NCBI RefSeq assembly: GCF_027460265.1
Contig: NZ_JAPZBC010000001.1
Span: 6,333,001 to 6,397,000 of the forward strand
From: Streptomyces sp. WMMC940
Lineage (GTDB): Bacteria; Actinomycetota; Actinomycetes; Streptomycetales; Streptomycetaceae
Direction of reading: 5' to 3'
DNA length: 64,000 bases
Positions 22,348 to 30,795 of this stretch are shown here, piece after piece; position 1 is the stretch's first letter; every line of letters starts with the position of its first letter. Under the pieces are notes generated by a model, which saw nothing but the letters and a program-made list of their open reading frames with translations, did no database searches and was not told the DNA's origin. The translations under genes and the position numbers were made by a program.

Positions 22348-24847
22348 ACGATGTCCTGATCGGGGTCGTTGTCGGTTGTGCGCGTATCGCTGTACTCGCT
22401 CTGGTCGCCTTCGCCGCCTGCGGCGGCGAGGTCCGCGGCGCGGAAGGCGGTGGACCACACGCGGTGGAAGTAGTCCTGCGGTTTGCGCAGATCCAGGGCG
22501 AGCGCGTCGTCGAGGAGCCCGAGCCCCGCCAGGGCCTTCTCCAGGCCGTCGATGGCGCGGGCGGTGGGCTCGAAGTAGCGGTGGAGGTAGTCGGCGGTGG
22601 CGTCGTCCGGGGCGCCCTCGGCCAGCAGCCGCCACTGCTCGCGCTTGCGCTGCCAGTAGAGGAGGTCCGCGCCGGAGAGGACGAACTTGTCGCAGTTGTG
22701 GCAGTCGAGGTTCCAGGGACAGGCGCCGCCATCGACGACCGGCTGGAAGGTGCAGAACCCACCCTCAGCTGGGGTGCTGCGGCGGGCCAAGTCGACGGCG
22801 ATGGCCAGTGCCTGCTCCTTGGTGAGTGCCTCGGACGAGTCCCCCGCGAGAAGCTCCCCCGGCGTGGCGGTACCGGGGCCGGCGACCCACACGTGCTGGA
22901 GCACGTTCTCCAGGTCAGTGTTGGAGAGATGGACGTAGTGCTCGGCCATCCTGTCCGAGACGTGCCCGAGATAGCGACGGATGTGGGTGAGGGTGGCGCC
23001 TTGGCGGAGGAGGCTGGTGGCCAGGGTGTGGCGGGCCTGGTGGGGGACGCAATGACCGATGTCCATGGAGTCGACCCAGGGGCGGAAACGGCTGTAGAAC
23101 CAGGGTCTGCTCAGTGCGATTGTTCCGTCGGTGCTGCGGTAGTTGGTGGGGAACAGCGCGAGGCCGTCGCGTTCCTTGCCCGTTGGGGTGTAGCCGTGTT
23201 CGTCGGCGAATCGGCCGAGGGTCTTGCGTTGCCGGTCGGCGATGAGGCCGAAGAGCGACTCGGGGATGCGGATGGCCGCGTCGTAATTGCCCACCTTGGT
23301 CTGGTCGTGCCAGAGCATCGCGAGCCCGTTGAGCCGGCCAATACAGTTCCAGCGGAGCTCGATCACCTCGCCCAACCGTCGTCCGGTCACCACGACGATC
23401 TCCCAGATGTCTCGAGCTCCCTCGTCATCCGGATCGTGGACACGTGTGAGCTCGGCGAGATTGCGCTCGTCTGCCAGTGCGCGTGCCACCTCGTCGGCGA
23501 AGGGGCGCCGACGCTTCGGATAGGCCGTGGCGCCGGCGTTCGGCAGCGCGACGACGCATCGGACCGGACCATGGCCAAAGAGGGGAGTCCATGGCGTTCG
23601 CGATGTCTCTGATCTGCCACGAAGCGATCGGCGTGCTCCTTCGCCAAGACTGCGGGGTCGTGGCCCCCGCCAGGGGCATCGACTTCAAGGAAAGCGCTTA
23701 ATTCGGTCATCGCGCGGCGAATTTGGTCGAGTTTGTGAGCGCTGGGGCATCGGGGTGAACTCAGGATCTCGGCAAAGTAGTCCCACGCGATTCCCTGTAG
23801 CCATTGTTGGGAGATCTCGGTGAGGCTGATATGCCCGAGTCGCTGATCGAGGCTGACGCCGAAGTGCCTGGTTTCGATAAATCCAGCCGCCTTGGTCTCC
23901 TCGCGCGTGAAATAGATTAGACGCAACTCATGGAGGATCTCTTTCGTGATCCCCGTGGCGGTCTTAGTCAAGGAGGAGACGTCCAGATCGATGATCGAGC
24001 TCGCGTCTGTTTCGCGACAGGCATTCACTACCATGCGGAGTGCGATGACATCCCAACGGGCAGGACGCGACCGTTGGGTGTGAGTGAACAGTCCCCACTG
24101 GATCTCCTTCTGTGTCAGGGGACGCAGGCCACGCAGGTTCAACTGGGCGGGCAAGGCAACTGCGGCCTCCGCATTGCACCATGTCTGGAACTGGTTGCGG
24201 TCCGTGTAACTGACTGCAGCTTCGTCGTCACGCCACCATCTCTGCGAAATCGATGCGCCGCCGGGAGCACCCGCCCTCCGGTAGGCGTTACCGTGCCGAC
24301 GGCATAGTCCAATCGGCGACTCTGCCAACAGAGGACAGACCAGCACCGCGCAAGCCCCAAACCCCGGAGAAGGGCTTTGCTCGGCGACCCACTCATCCAA
24401 GTCGAGTACGGCTTCTTTTCCAGCTCGCGCCCGACTCCACTTCTTGAAGTGCAATTCGCAGAGACGGTACTCACCCGGTCGCGCGGGGCGCTCGGGACAG
24501 ATCAGGCACGACATATTGCCGTAATGATCGGTTGATTGACCCAAAGGTTCAGCAGTGCTGAGAAAAGCAGACCGGCTGACTCCTTGCTTCGCGACGGTCA
24601 GCCACTCTTCTCGATGGCTGTGGCAGAAGTCGCCGAGGCCGGTAGCGCGCTCGCAACCACCGACCCGGCAGAACCATCGATAGGTCTGGTGTCCCTGTGG
24701 GATTTGGATGATGTCGTCGTGAAACAGGGGATCGAAGGAGGGCGCGTTCATCAGCGCGGTGAGGATCTCCAAACGATCTCTGCCGATCCGCGTGTCGCTC
24801 CGGTGCGTGGTCAGCAAGGGCAGCAGGAAGGCGTCCCGGCGCTTCAT
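22344..24847 (-). pseudogene. tnpB: TnpB-like tyrosine recombinase, split by a frameshift
   Basis: The 5' part begins at ATG 24847 (overlapping the tnpA stop). It contains Cys/His clusters ('WFCRVGGCERATGLGDFCHSH', 'CLICPERPARPGEYRLCELH') suggesting metal binding, then a core-binding region. Near 23545-23570 the homology leaves this frame, which runs on to a stop at 23387, and continues in the frame 'ALPNAGATAYPKRRRPFADEVARAL'. The 3' part has the catalytic set: Arg in 'VTGRRLGEVIEL', Lys in 'QTKVGNYDAA', 'HQARHTLATSLL', 'YLGH' and the nucleophile in 'MAEHYVHLS'. A C-terminal 'CPWNLDCHNCDKFV' zinc-type motif follows. A -1 shift would rejoin the halves. There is a TTA leucine codon at 23699-23701. 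Confidence 0.82.
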
Positions 24848-26058
24848 CGGTTCTCACCCCAGACGGTACGCAGAGCAGCGTCGAAGACCGGATCGTGGAT
24901 GTCGACGTGGCCGTAGACCTCGTCGACCATCGCGGCCGAGGCCCAGCCGCCCGCGTCCCGGGCGATCAGGGTGTTGCCCTTCGCAGCGTCGAGAACAGCC
25001 GAGGTAAACGTGTGCCGGAAGGCATGAGGCTTCACCAGCCCCAGACCAGCGCGTTTCCCTGCCCGGCCGAGCATCCGGCGGGCGCCGACCGGGGCCCACG
25101 GCTGACCCGCATCAGCGCCGTGCAGCTGGACCAGGAGCATGCCGTGCCGGGCGCCGCGCGGGAACTCGGTCGTCATGTACTCGAAGTAGGAGTGCACCAT
25201 CGCCGGGCTGACTCGCTTGATCAGCCCGCCGGTGACCGTCCCCCGCGTGACCTGCCACGGGTGCTTGGTCTTGGCCTCGGCCTGGTTCGGGTTGCCGGGT
25301 CGGTGGCAGACGTGCAGGTGCGGGGTGCGGCACTCGCCGCAGGCCGCGTTCTCCCGTAGGTGCAGGTCGACCAGGTGCAACCCGCACAGTTCGCCGATCC
25401 TCAGACCCCCGTCGGCGAGCCAGTCGACCACCAGCCGGTCCCGCGCGGCGTTCACCGCCTCCAGCAGCTTCTCCCTCGCCCCGTCGGGCAACATCTTCGG
25501 GTGCCGGCGGTGCGGCCCCTTCGGTGCCAGCGGGTTCGTGGGCAATGGCGACTTCGCGTGGCCGAGGAACGAGCGGCGGCGGTCCACCCGCGACGGCAGC
25601 CGGGACCTGTCGAGCTTCCCACCGAGCTCGCCGTTGATGCCGAGGGAGGCTTGGTGCAGGTAGAAGCCCTTCAGACAGGCCGCCGCAGTCGACAGCGCGG
25701 AGGGGCTGTAGGGGCGCTTGCCGACCCGCCATGGTTCTCCGAGAGGCATGCGGACCTCGGCGCCGACGATCCCCATGTACCGTTCCAGGTCGCGCAGTTG
25801 GACCGCGTCGAAGGCCAGGCACTCGCGCTCCAGCCAGCGCAGATGGTCCACCAGGTAGTACGCGTAGGTCTTCTGTGTGCCCGAGCCTTCATGCTCCCGC
25901 AGGAACCGATCCGCCTCCGTGTGGAGCGTGCCCTCAGGCCAGACGATCGTCCATGATCTCCGCCCGTCCTTCCGCTCGATCCGCTGGACCCTCAGGTCTC
26001 CGATCACGACGTGCCGTACCACTTGTCCTCCGTACCGACTCCGGAACATGACAGACAT
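24844..26058 (-). CDS. tnpA: TnpA-like tyrosine recombinase
   Basis: The protein has 404 residues from ATG 26058; an in-phase start at 26100 would leave only 45 bp to the element end. It has a core-binding domain with 'GTQKTYAYYLVDHLRWLERE', then the catalytic domain: Arg in 'DGGLRIGELCGLHL', 'HAFRHTFTSAVL' (H-x-x-R), the 'GGWASAAMV' position and the tyrosine in 'DEVYGHVD'. A cysteine pair in 'ENAACGECRTPHLHVC' interrupts the domain. It is the first gene of the tnp unit, reading away from the right end of the element. Together with TnpB it should recombine the ends at the GTCTAT core. Confidence 0.87.
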   Translation of the reverse strand: MSVMFRSRYGGQVVRHVVIGDLRVQRIERKDGRRSWTIVWPEGTLHTEADRFLREHEGSGTQKTYAYYLVDHLRWLERECLAFDAVQLRDLERYMGIVGAEVRMPLGEPWRVGKRPYSPSALSTAAACLKGFYLHQASLGINGELGGKLDRSRLPSRVDRRRSFLGHAKSPLPTNPLAPKGPHRRHPKMLPDGAREKLLEAVNAARDRLVVDWLADGGLRIGELCGLHLVDLHLRENAACGECRTPHLHVCHRPGNPNQAEAKTKHPWQVTRGTVTGGLIKRVSPAMVHSYFEYMTTEFPRGARHGMLLVQLHGADAGQPWAPVGARRMLGRAGKRAGLGLVKPHAFRHTFTSAVLDAAKGNTLIARDAGGWASAAMVDEVYGHVDIHDPVFDAALRTVWGENR

Positions 26059-26067
26059 CTCGGCCCC

Positions 26068-26077
26068 GGTCGGTAAA
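26068..26077. repeat. Subterminal copy of the element end sequence
   Basis: GGTCGGTAAA, identical to the terminal 10 bp at 26136-26145, occurs again 68 bp further inside in the same orientation, just upstream of the tnpA start. It may be an accessory recombinase-binding site or an operator for tnpA. Confidence 0.75.
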
Positions 26078-26135
26078 CGAGCCCATGACGTCCTGGTCAC
26101 AAGCCCAGACGGACATCACGGGCGGCACTACCCGC

Positions 26136-26151
26136 GGTCGGTAAAGTCTAT
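26136..26151. repeat. Right junction of the element: 10-bp end repeat plus 6-bp core
   Basis: GGTCGGTAAA (26136-26145) is the inverse of the left end. GTCTAT (26146-26151) is the direct repeat of the left core and is also codons 9-10 of the interrupted HAD gene. Confidence 0.9.
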
Positions 26152-26175
26152 GTCGATCAACAGCAGTGGCTTCAT
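26146..26175 (-). pseudogene. HAD-family gene, 5' fragment (ten codons)
   Basis: Read on the minus strand from ATG 26175, the codons give MKPLLLIDID, the first beta strand and the D-x-D catalytic motif of a HAD protein. The fragment ends exactly at the ATAGAC core. Continuing directly with 20563 downwards gives D-I-D-G-P-L-N-P-Y, the expected family motif, in frame. Confidence 0.88.
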
Positions 26176-26222
26176 GCGCTCAGCTTCCCGTCCCATCCTT
26201 CGATGAGGCATTGAATATTCGT

Positions 26223-26242
26223 TTGAGACATTTACGTCTCAA
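26223..26242. promoter_or_regulatory. Probable TetR operator
   Basis: TTGAGAC-N6-GTCTCAA is a perfect inverted repeat 18 bp upstream of the TetR start. Another half-site (GTCTC) abuts the start codon at 26256-26260. It is suited to autoregulation of the TetR-MFS operon. Confidence 0.65.
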
Positions 26243-26260
26243 TCGGTGTATGGTTGTCTC

Positions 26261-26812
26261 ATGGCCATGGATCGTGAACAGGTGCTGCGCGCCGCCGCCG
26301 CCCTCCTCGCCCGCAAGTCGACCGCGACGATGGACGAGGTCGCCCGTGCGGCGGGCATCGGTCGCGCCACCCTGCACCGGCACTTCGCCGGGCGGGACGC
26401 GCTGGTGAAGGCGCTCGAAGCCTTCGGCATCGAGGAGTTCGAGGCGGCCGTCGACCGTGCGGCGCTCGAGGACGGTCCCGCCGGCGACGCGCTGCGCCGG
26501 CTGATCGCCGAGATGGAGTCGGCGGCGGAGCTCCTCGCGTTCCTGGTCACCGAGAACCAGCTGTTCGAGGGCGACCAGGTCGACGAGGGCTGGGCCCGGC
26601 TCGACGCCCGGGTCGGCGCCCTGTTCCGACGGGGCCAGGAACAGGGCGAGTTCCGGATCGACCTCCCGCCCATCTGGCTCACCGAGGCCCTCTACGGCCT
26701 CATCAGCACCTGCGCCTGGGCCGTCATGGACGGCCGGGTCGCCAAGAACGACTTCCAGTACATGATCGCCGAGCTGCTGCTCGGCGGAGCACGACGGAGT
26801 GTGGAGAAATGA
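26261..26812 (+). CDS. TetR-family repressor of the adjacent efflux pump
   Basis: This 183-residue protein starts at ATG 26261. The helix-turn-helix is 'ATMDEVARAAGIGRATLHRHFAGRDALV' (about residues 23-50). The C-terminal domain is the ligand pocket. Its stop overlaps the start of the MFS transporter (ATGA), and a palindrome lies directly upstream. This is the classic arrangement of a drug-sensing repressor and its pump. It lies immediately beyond the mobile element but outside its boundaries. Confidence 0.9.
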   Translation: MAMDREQVLRAAAALLARKSTATMDEVARAAGIGRATLHRHFAGRDALVKALEAFGIEEFEAAVDRAALEDGPAGDALRRLIAEMESAAELLAFLVTENQLFEGDQVDEGWARLDARVGALFRRGQEQGEFRIDLPPIWLTEALYGLISTCAWAVMDGRVAKNDFQYMIAELLLGGARRSVEK

Positions 26813-28356
26813 CCAGCAGTACCGTCCGGCGCGTGAGCGGGGCGGACGAGACCGTGTACCGCCCCGGGCGCTGGCTGGCCCTGGCGGTGCTGGTCCTGGC
26901 CGTCCTGCTGGTGGCCGTGGACGCCACCGTGCTCGGCCTCGCGACGCCCTTCCTCAGCGAGGACCTCAAGCCCACCGGCACCCAGCTGCTGTGGATCGGC
27001 GACGTCTACTCGTTCGTCATCGCGGGCCTGCTCGTCTCCATGGGCAGCCTCGGCGACCGGATCGGCCGCAAGAAGCTGCTGCTGACCGGTGCCGTCGCCT
27101 TCGGCGCCGTGTCCGTGCTCAACGCCTACGCCACCACGCCCGAGACGATGATCCTCGCCCGGGCCCTGCTGGGCGTCGCAGGGGCCACGCTCATGCCCTC
27201 CACACTGGCGCTGATCCGCAACATCTTCCACGACCCGCGCGAACGCAGCATCGCCATCGGGATCTGGGGCGCCATGGCCTCGGCCGGTGCCGCCGTCGGA
27301 CCGGTCGTCGGTGGCTTCCTGCTGGAGCACTTCTGGTGGGGCTCCGTCTTCCTCATCAACCTGCCCGTGATGGCCGTCCTCGTCCTCGTCGGTGTCAGAC
27401 TGCTGCCCGAGTCGAAGAACCCCGTCGCCGGCCCCTGGGACCTGGTCAGCGTCGCCCTGTCGCTGATCGGCATGGTCGGCGTCGTCTACGCGATCAAGGA
27501 GGCCGCGAGCCATGGAGTGGGCTGGGAGTCCGGCGCCGCCGCGCTCATCGGCGCCGCCGCGCTGTACGGATTCGTCCGCAGGCAGTTCACCCTGCCGTCG
27601 CCGCTGCTCGACATGCGACTGTTCCGCCACCGCGGCTTCTCCGGTGCGGTGCTCGCCGACCTGCTGACCATCCTGGGCCTGTCGGGGCTGGTCTTCTTCC
27701 TCTCCCAGTTCCTCCAACTCGTCCAGGAGAGGCCTCCGTTGGAGGCCGGGCTGGCGGAACTGCCCGCCGCGATCGGCGCGGTGGCGACCGGACTCGTCGC
27801 CGGTCGCTTCGCCCGGCGGTTCTCCGTCCGGTCCGTCGTGGCCGGGGGGCTCGCCGCCGTGGGCGTCGCGCTCGCCGTGCTGACCGTCATCGGCAGCTCC
27901 ACGGGCTATCCGCTGCTCGGCGCGGCCCTGCTCGTCGTCGGAGTCGGTGCCGGTTTCTCGTTCACCGTCACGGCCGACGTCATCCTCTCCAGCGTGCCGA
28001 AGGAGCAGGCCGGCTCTGCCTCGGCCGTGTCCGAGACGGCGTACGAACTCGGTGCCGCACTCGGTATCGCGCTGCTCGGCTCGATCGTGACCGGTGTGTA
28101 CCGGGACTTCGCGACACCGGCCGGGGTGCCGGCGGACGTGGCGTCCGCCGCCCATGAATCGCTGGGCGGGGCGGTGGAGGCGGCGGCCGTGCTGCCGGCC
28201 CACCAGCAGGCCGAGCTGGTCGGCGCGGCGCAGGAGGCGTTCGTCGAGGGGCTGCGGCTCGCGTCGGGCGCGGGCGCCGCGGTGCTGCTGGCCACCGCGG
28301 TGGCCGCCTGGTTCCTCATGCGCGGCCAGAAGCTGGCGGACGGCATCGAGCACTGA
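26809..28356 (+). CDS. MFS drug/proton antiporter, 14-helix (DHA2) type
   Basis: The protein has 515 residues. Hydrophobic segments begin with 'ALAVLVLAVLLVAVDATVLGLATPFL', where V-D-x-T-V is motif D1 of the DHA2 family. Motif A is 'GSLGDRIGRKKLLL', and motif C is present as 'ASAGAAVGPVVGGFLL'. The length and about 14 segments fit QacA/SmvA-like multidrug exporters, which use the proton gradient to expel cationic drugs. It is translationally coupled to the TetR gene, so it should be induced by the TetR ligand. A palindromic hairpin follows downstream. Confidence 0.9.
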   Translation: MTSSTVRRVSGADETVYRPGRWLALAVLVLAVLLVAVDATVLGLATPFLSEDLKPTGTQLLWIGDVYSFVIAGLLVSMGSLGDRIGRKKLLLTGAVAFGAVSVLNAYATTPETMILARALLGVAGATLMPSTLALIRNIFHDPRERSIAIGIWGAMASAGAAVGPVVGGFLLEHFWWGSVFLINLPVMAVLVLVGVRLLPESKNPVAGPWDLVSVALSLIGMVGVVYAIKEAASHGVGWESGAAALIGAAALYGFVRRQFTLPSPLLDMRLFRHRGFSGAVLADLLTILGLSGLVFFLSQFLQLVQERPPLEAGLAELPAAIGAVATGLVAGRFARRFSVRSVVAGGLAAVGVALAVLTVIGSSTGYPLLGAALLVVGVGAGFSFTVTADVILSSVPKEQAGSASAVSETAYELGAALGIALLGSIVTGVYRDFATPAGVPADVASAAHESLGGAVEAAAVLPAHQQAELVGAAQEAFVEGLRLASGAGAAVLLATAVAAWFLMRGQKLADGIEH

Positions 28357-28488
28357 CGCCCGGGTGCGGCGGCTCCTCCGGTGCTCCGGGGCCACGGTCC
28401 CGCGCACGGGAGCGGGGCCGGGCCGATGGCCGGCCGGCGTCACGCGGCCCGGCACCGTCGACCCGCGCGCTGCTCCGTGCGAGGTTCC

Positions 28489-28512
28489 GGCCGGGGGCCG
28501 CGGCCCCCGGCC
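28489..28512. terminator. Palindromic terminator between converging genes
   Basis: A perfect 24-bp GC palindrome (12 bp each side) sits between the MFS gene and the minus-strand acyltransferase gene. Confidence 0.7.
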
Positions 28513-28552
28513 CCGAGGGGCGGCCGGACGAAGCCGACCGTCCGGAGAAGGC

Positions 28553-29224
28553 TCAGGCGGCCTTCGCCTTGGTGGCGTACATGTCCACGTACTCCTGGCC
28601 GGACAGCCGCATCACCTCGGTCATCACCGAGTCGGTCACCGCCCGCAGCACATAGCGGTCGCGGTCCATCCCCTCGTAGCGGGAGAACTCCATCGGCTTG
28701 CCGAAGCGGACCGTCACCCGGCCCGGACGCGGCAGGCCGGCGCCGCCCGGCTGGAGCTTGTCCGTGCCGATCATGGCGAACGGGACGACGGGGGCACCCG
28801 TCATCAGGGTGAGCCGCGCGATGCCCGTACGGCCGCGGTACAGACGGCCGTCGGGGGAGCGGGTGCCCTCGGGGTAGATGCCGAAGACCTTGCCCTCCTC
28901 CAGCACCCGCCGGCCCGTCATCAGTGCCGCCACACCACCGTTCGCGCCGTCCCGGTCCACCGGGATCATGCCGACGCCGGTGAAGAACCAGGCCATCAGC
29001 CGGCCCTTGAGCCCCTTGCCGGTGACGTACTCGTCCTTGCCGATGAAGTAGACCGGCCGGTCGCACACGATCGGGAGCACCATCGAGTCGATGAAGGTGA
29101 GGTGGTTGCCGGCGAGGATGACGGGGCCGTCCCCGGGGATGTTCTCCGCGCCTTCCACACGCGGGCGGAACATCAGGCGCAGGATCGGTCCGAGCACTGC
29201 CTTGATGAGTGACAAGCGGGACAA
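28553..29224 (-). CDS. 1-acyl-sn-glycerol-3-phosphate acyltransferase (PlsC family)
   Basis: This 223-residue protein makes phosphatidic acid by acylating lysophosphatidate, or acylates a related lipid. The catalytic N-H-x4-D is seen in 'LAGNHLTFIDSMVLP' and the substrate block in 'GIYPEGTRSPDGRLYRGRTG'. The start is TTG 29224 (LSRLSLIKAVLGPI) because GGAGG lies five bases upstream; the frame is open further but has no ribosome site. An amphipathic N-terminal helix rather than a full membrane span is typical. It is divergent from the secreted glycerophosphodiesterase, which also acts on phospholipid products. Confidence 0.9.
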   Translation of the reverse strand: MSRLSLIKAVLGPILRLMFRPRVEGAENIPGDGPVILAGNHLTFIDSMVLPIVCDRPVYFIGKDEYVTGKGLKGRLMAWFFTGVGMIPVDRDGANGGVAALMTGRRVLEEGKVFGIYPEGTRSPDGRLYRGRTGIARLTLMTGAPVVPFAMIGTDKLQPGGAGLPRPGRVTVRFGKPMEFSRYEGMDRDRYVLRAVTDSVMTEVMRLSGQEYVDMYATKAKAA

Positions 29225-29467
29225 CGGGTCCTCCGGTGTCAGGAGCGGGACGGCGGTACGGCCGGCGAAGTCTCTGCAGGTGAGGACGATACTCGCGGGT
29301 GCCGCCCGACCGCACATTGGGTTCACCGAGCAGATACACAGTGTTGACCTGAGTTTGGTCCGCGTTTGCCCCGGGTCTCCCGCAGGTAACGCCCCCGGGC
29401 CTAGCCTGTCCGCCGCGCGGCCGCGCCGATCGGGCGCGGGACGACACCATCAGACGGAGGAGCGTTT

Positions 29468-30652
29468 ATGACACACGGTGCGGAAAGTACCCCCGGGCGG
29501 CGGACCCTCCTGGGGGCGGCGGTGCTCGGGTCGGCGGCTCTGGGGACGGCCGCCGCGCCGGGCGCGCACGCCGCGGAACGCGCCGCCGGGGACGGCCGGA
29601 CCCCGGGCGAGCGGCACGGCGGCGGCTCCGGCCACCGCTCGCTGCCGGTGCCCACCGTCATCGCCCACCGCGGGGCGAGCGGCTACCGGCCCGAGCACAC
29701 CATCGGCGCGTACCAGCTGGCCCTGGACATGGGGGCGCACGTCATCGAGCAGGACCTCGTGCCCACGAAGGACGGGCACCTGGTCTGCCGCCACGAGAAC
29801 GACATCACCGGCACCACCGACGTCGCCGCCCGTCCCGAGTTCGCCTCGCGCAGGACGACCAAGTCGGTGGACGGCGCCGGTATCACGGGCTGGTTCACCG
29901 AGGACTTCACGCTCGCCGAGCTGAAGACGCTGCGCGCCAAGGAGCGGATACCGGCGAGCCGCCAGGAGAACACCCTCTACGACGGGCGGTGGACGATCCC
30001 CACCTTCGAGGAGGTACTGCGCTGGGCCGACGCGGAGGGTCGCCGCCGGGGCCGGCCGGTCTGGCTGCACGCCGAGACCAAGCACCCCACCTACTTCCGC
30101 GGTATCGGCCTCGGCCTGGAGGAGCGCCTGGCGAAGCTGCTGCGCCGTTACGGCCGGCACCGCGCGCACTCGCCCGTCTTCCTCCAGTCGTTCGAGCCGA
30201 GCAGCATCCAGCGGCTCGCGAAGCTGGTGGACTCGCCGCGCGTCGTCCTGCTCTCCGGCGCGAACACCCGCCCCTGGGACTTCGTCCAGGCCGGTGACCC
30301 GCGCACGGTCGCGGACCTGATCACCCCCCAGGGCCTGAAGTGGATCTCCTCGTACGCACAGGGCATCGGACCCACCCTCGACCTCATCGTGCCGAGGGAC
30401 GCGAGCGGCAGGCTGGGCACGCCCACCACGCTCGTCCGCGACGCCCACGCCCGGGGCCTGATCCTGCACCCGTACACGATGCGGAACGAGAACTCCTTCC
30501 TGCCCGCCGACTTCCGGCGCGGCACGGACCCGAACGCGTACGGGGACGTGTTCGGCGCGTACCGGGTGTACTTCGAGCAGGGCATCGACGGGATCTTCAC
30601 CGACAGCCCGGACACGGGCCTGCTGGCCCACGCCGACTTCGTCGGCGGCTGA
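29468..30652 (+). CDS. glpQ: Secreted glycerophosphodiester phosphodiesterase
   Basis: This 394-residue protein has a probable Tat signal ('PGRRTLLGAAVLGSAALGT', then 'GAHAAE' for cleavage near residue 36). The GDPD barrel follows: 'IAHRGASGYRPEHT' (catalytic His and Glu), 'IEQDLVPTKDGHLVCRHEN' (metal Glu/Asp and second His), 'LHAETKHP' and 'IDGIFTDSPDTGL' at the end. It hydrolyses glycerophosphodiesters to glycerol-3-phosphate and alcohol outside the cell, as in phosphate scavenging. GGAGGA precedes ATG 29468. No PHO box was identified. Confidence 0.92.
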   Translation: MTHGAESTPGRRTLLGAAVLGSAALGTAAAPGAHAAERAAGDGRTPGERHGGGSGHRSLPVPTVIAHRGASGYRPEHTIGAYQLALDMGAHVIEQDLVPTKDGHLVCRHENDITGTTDVAARPEFASRRTTKSVDGAGITGWFTEDFTLAELKTLRAKERIPASRQENTLYDGRWTIPTFEEVLRWADAEGRRRGRPVWLHAETKHPTYFRGIGLGLEERLAKLLRRYGRHRAHSPVFLQSFEPSSIQRLAKLVDSPRVVLLSGANTRPWDFVQAGDPRTVADLITPQGLKWISSYAQGIGPTLDLIVPRDASGRLGTPTTLVRDAHARGLILHPYTMRNENSFLPADFRRGTDPNAYGDVFGAYRVYFEQGIDGIFTDSPDTGLLAHADFVGG

Positions 30653-30795
30653 CGGTTCGTCGAACCGCGCACCGGCCGGGTGACGGGCCACCGTCGCCCG
30701 GCCGGCCCCCGTCAGCCGCCGTACGGCCGTCATGCGGTCGGGTGAGACCGTGCCGCGGTGGAAACCACAGATCGTGGCGGGGCGTCCCGCAAGGC

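Larger units (their letters stand above)
20570..26145. mobile_element. Tn554-like site-specific transposon (tnpA-tnpB-tnpC plus two cargo genes)
   Basis: The 5576-bp insert has both ends defined by the interrupted HAD gene and by the end repeats TTTACCGACC / GGTCGGTAAA, with a 6-bp core ATAGAC/GTCTAT on each side. It encodes two different tyrosine recombinases and a small helix-turn-helix/coiled-coil protein in ATGA-overlapping order, the arrangement of the Tn554 family. Two unknown genes occupy the left third. The tnpB 5' half is visibly less G+C-rich than the chromosome and has a TTA codon. tnpB is frameshifted as read, so the element may no longer be mobile. Confidence 0.88.

Noticed and set aside
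20570..26145. Recombinase-in-trio (RIT) element
   Set aside because: Only two of the three genes are tyrosine recombinases; the third is a helix-turn-helix/coiled-coil protein as in Tn554, not a recombinase.
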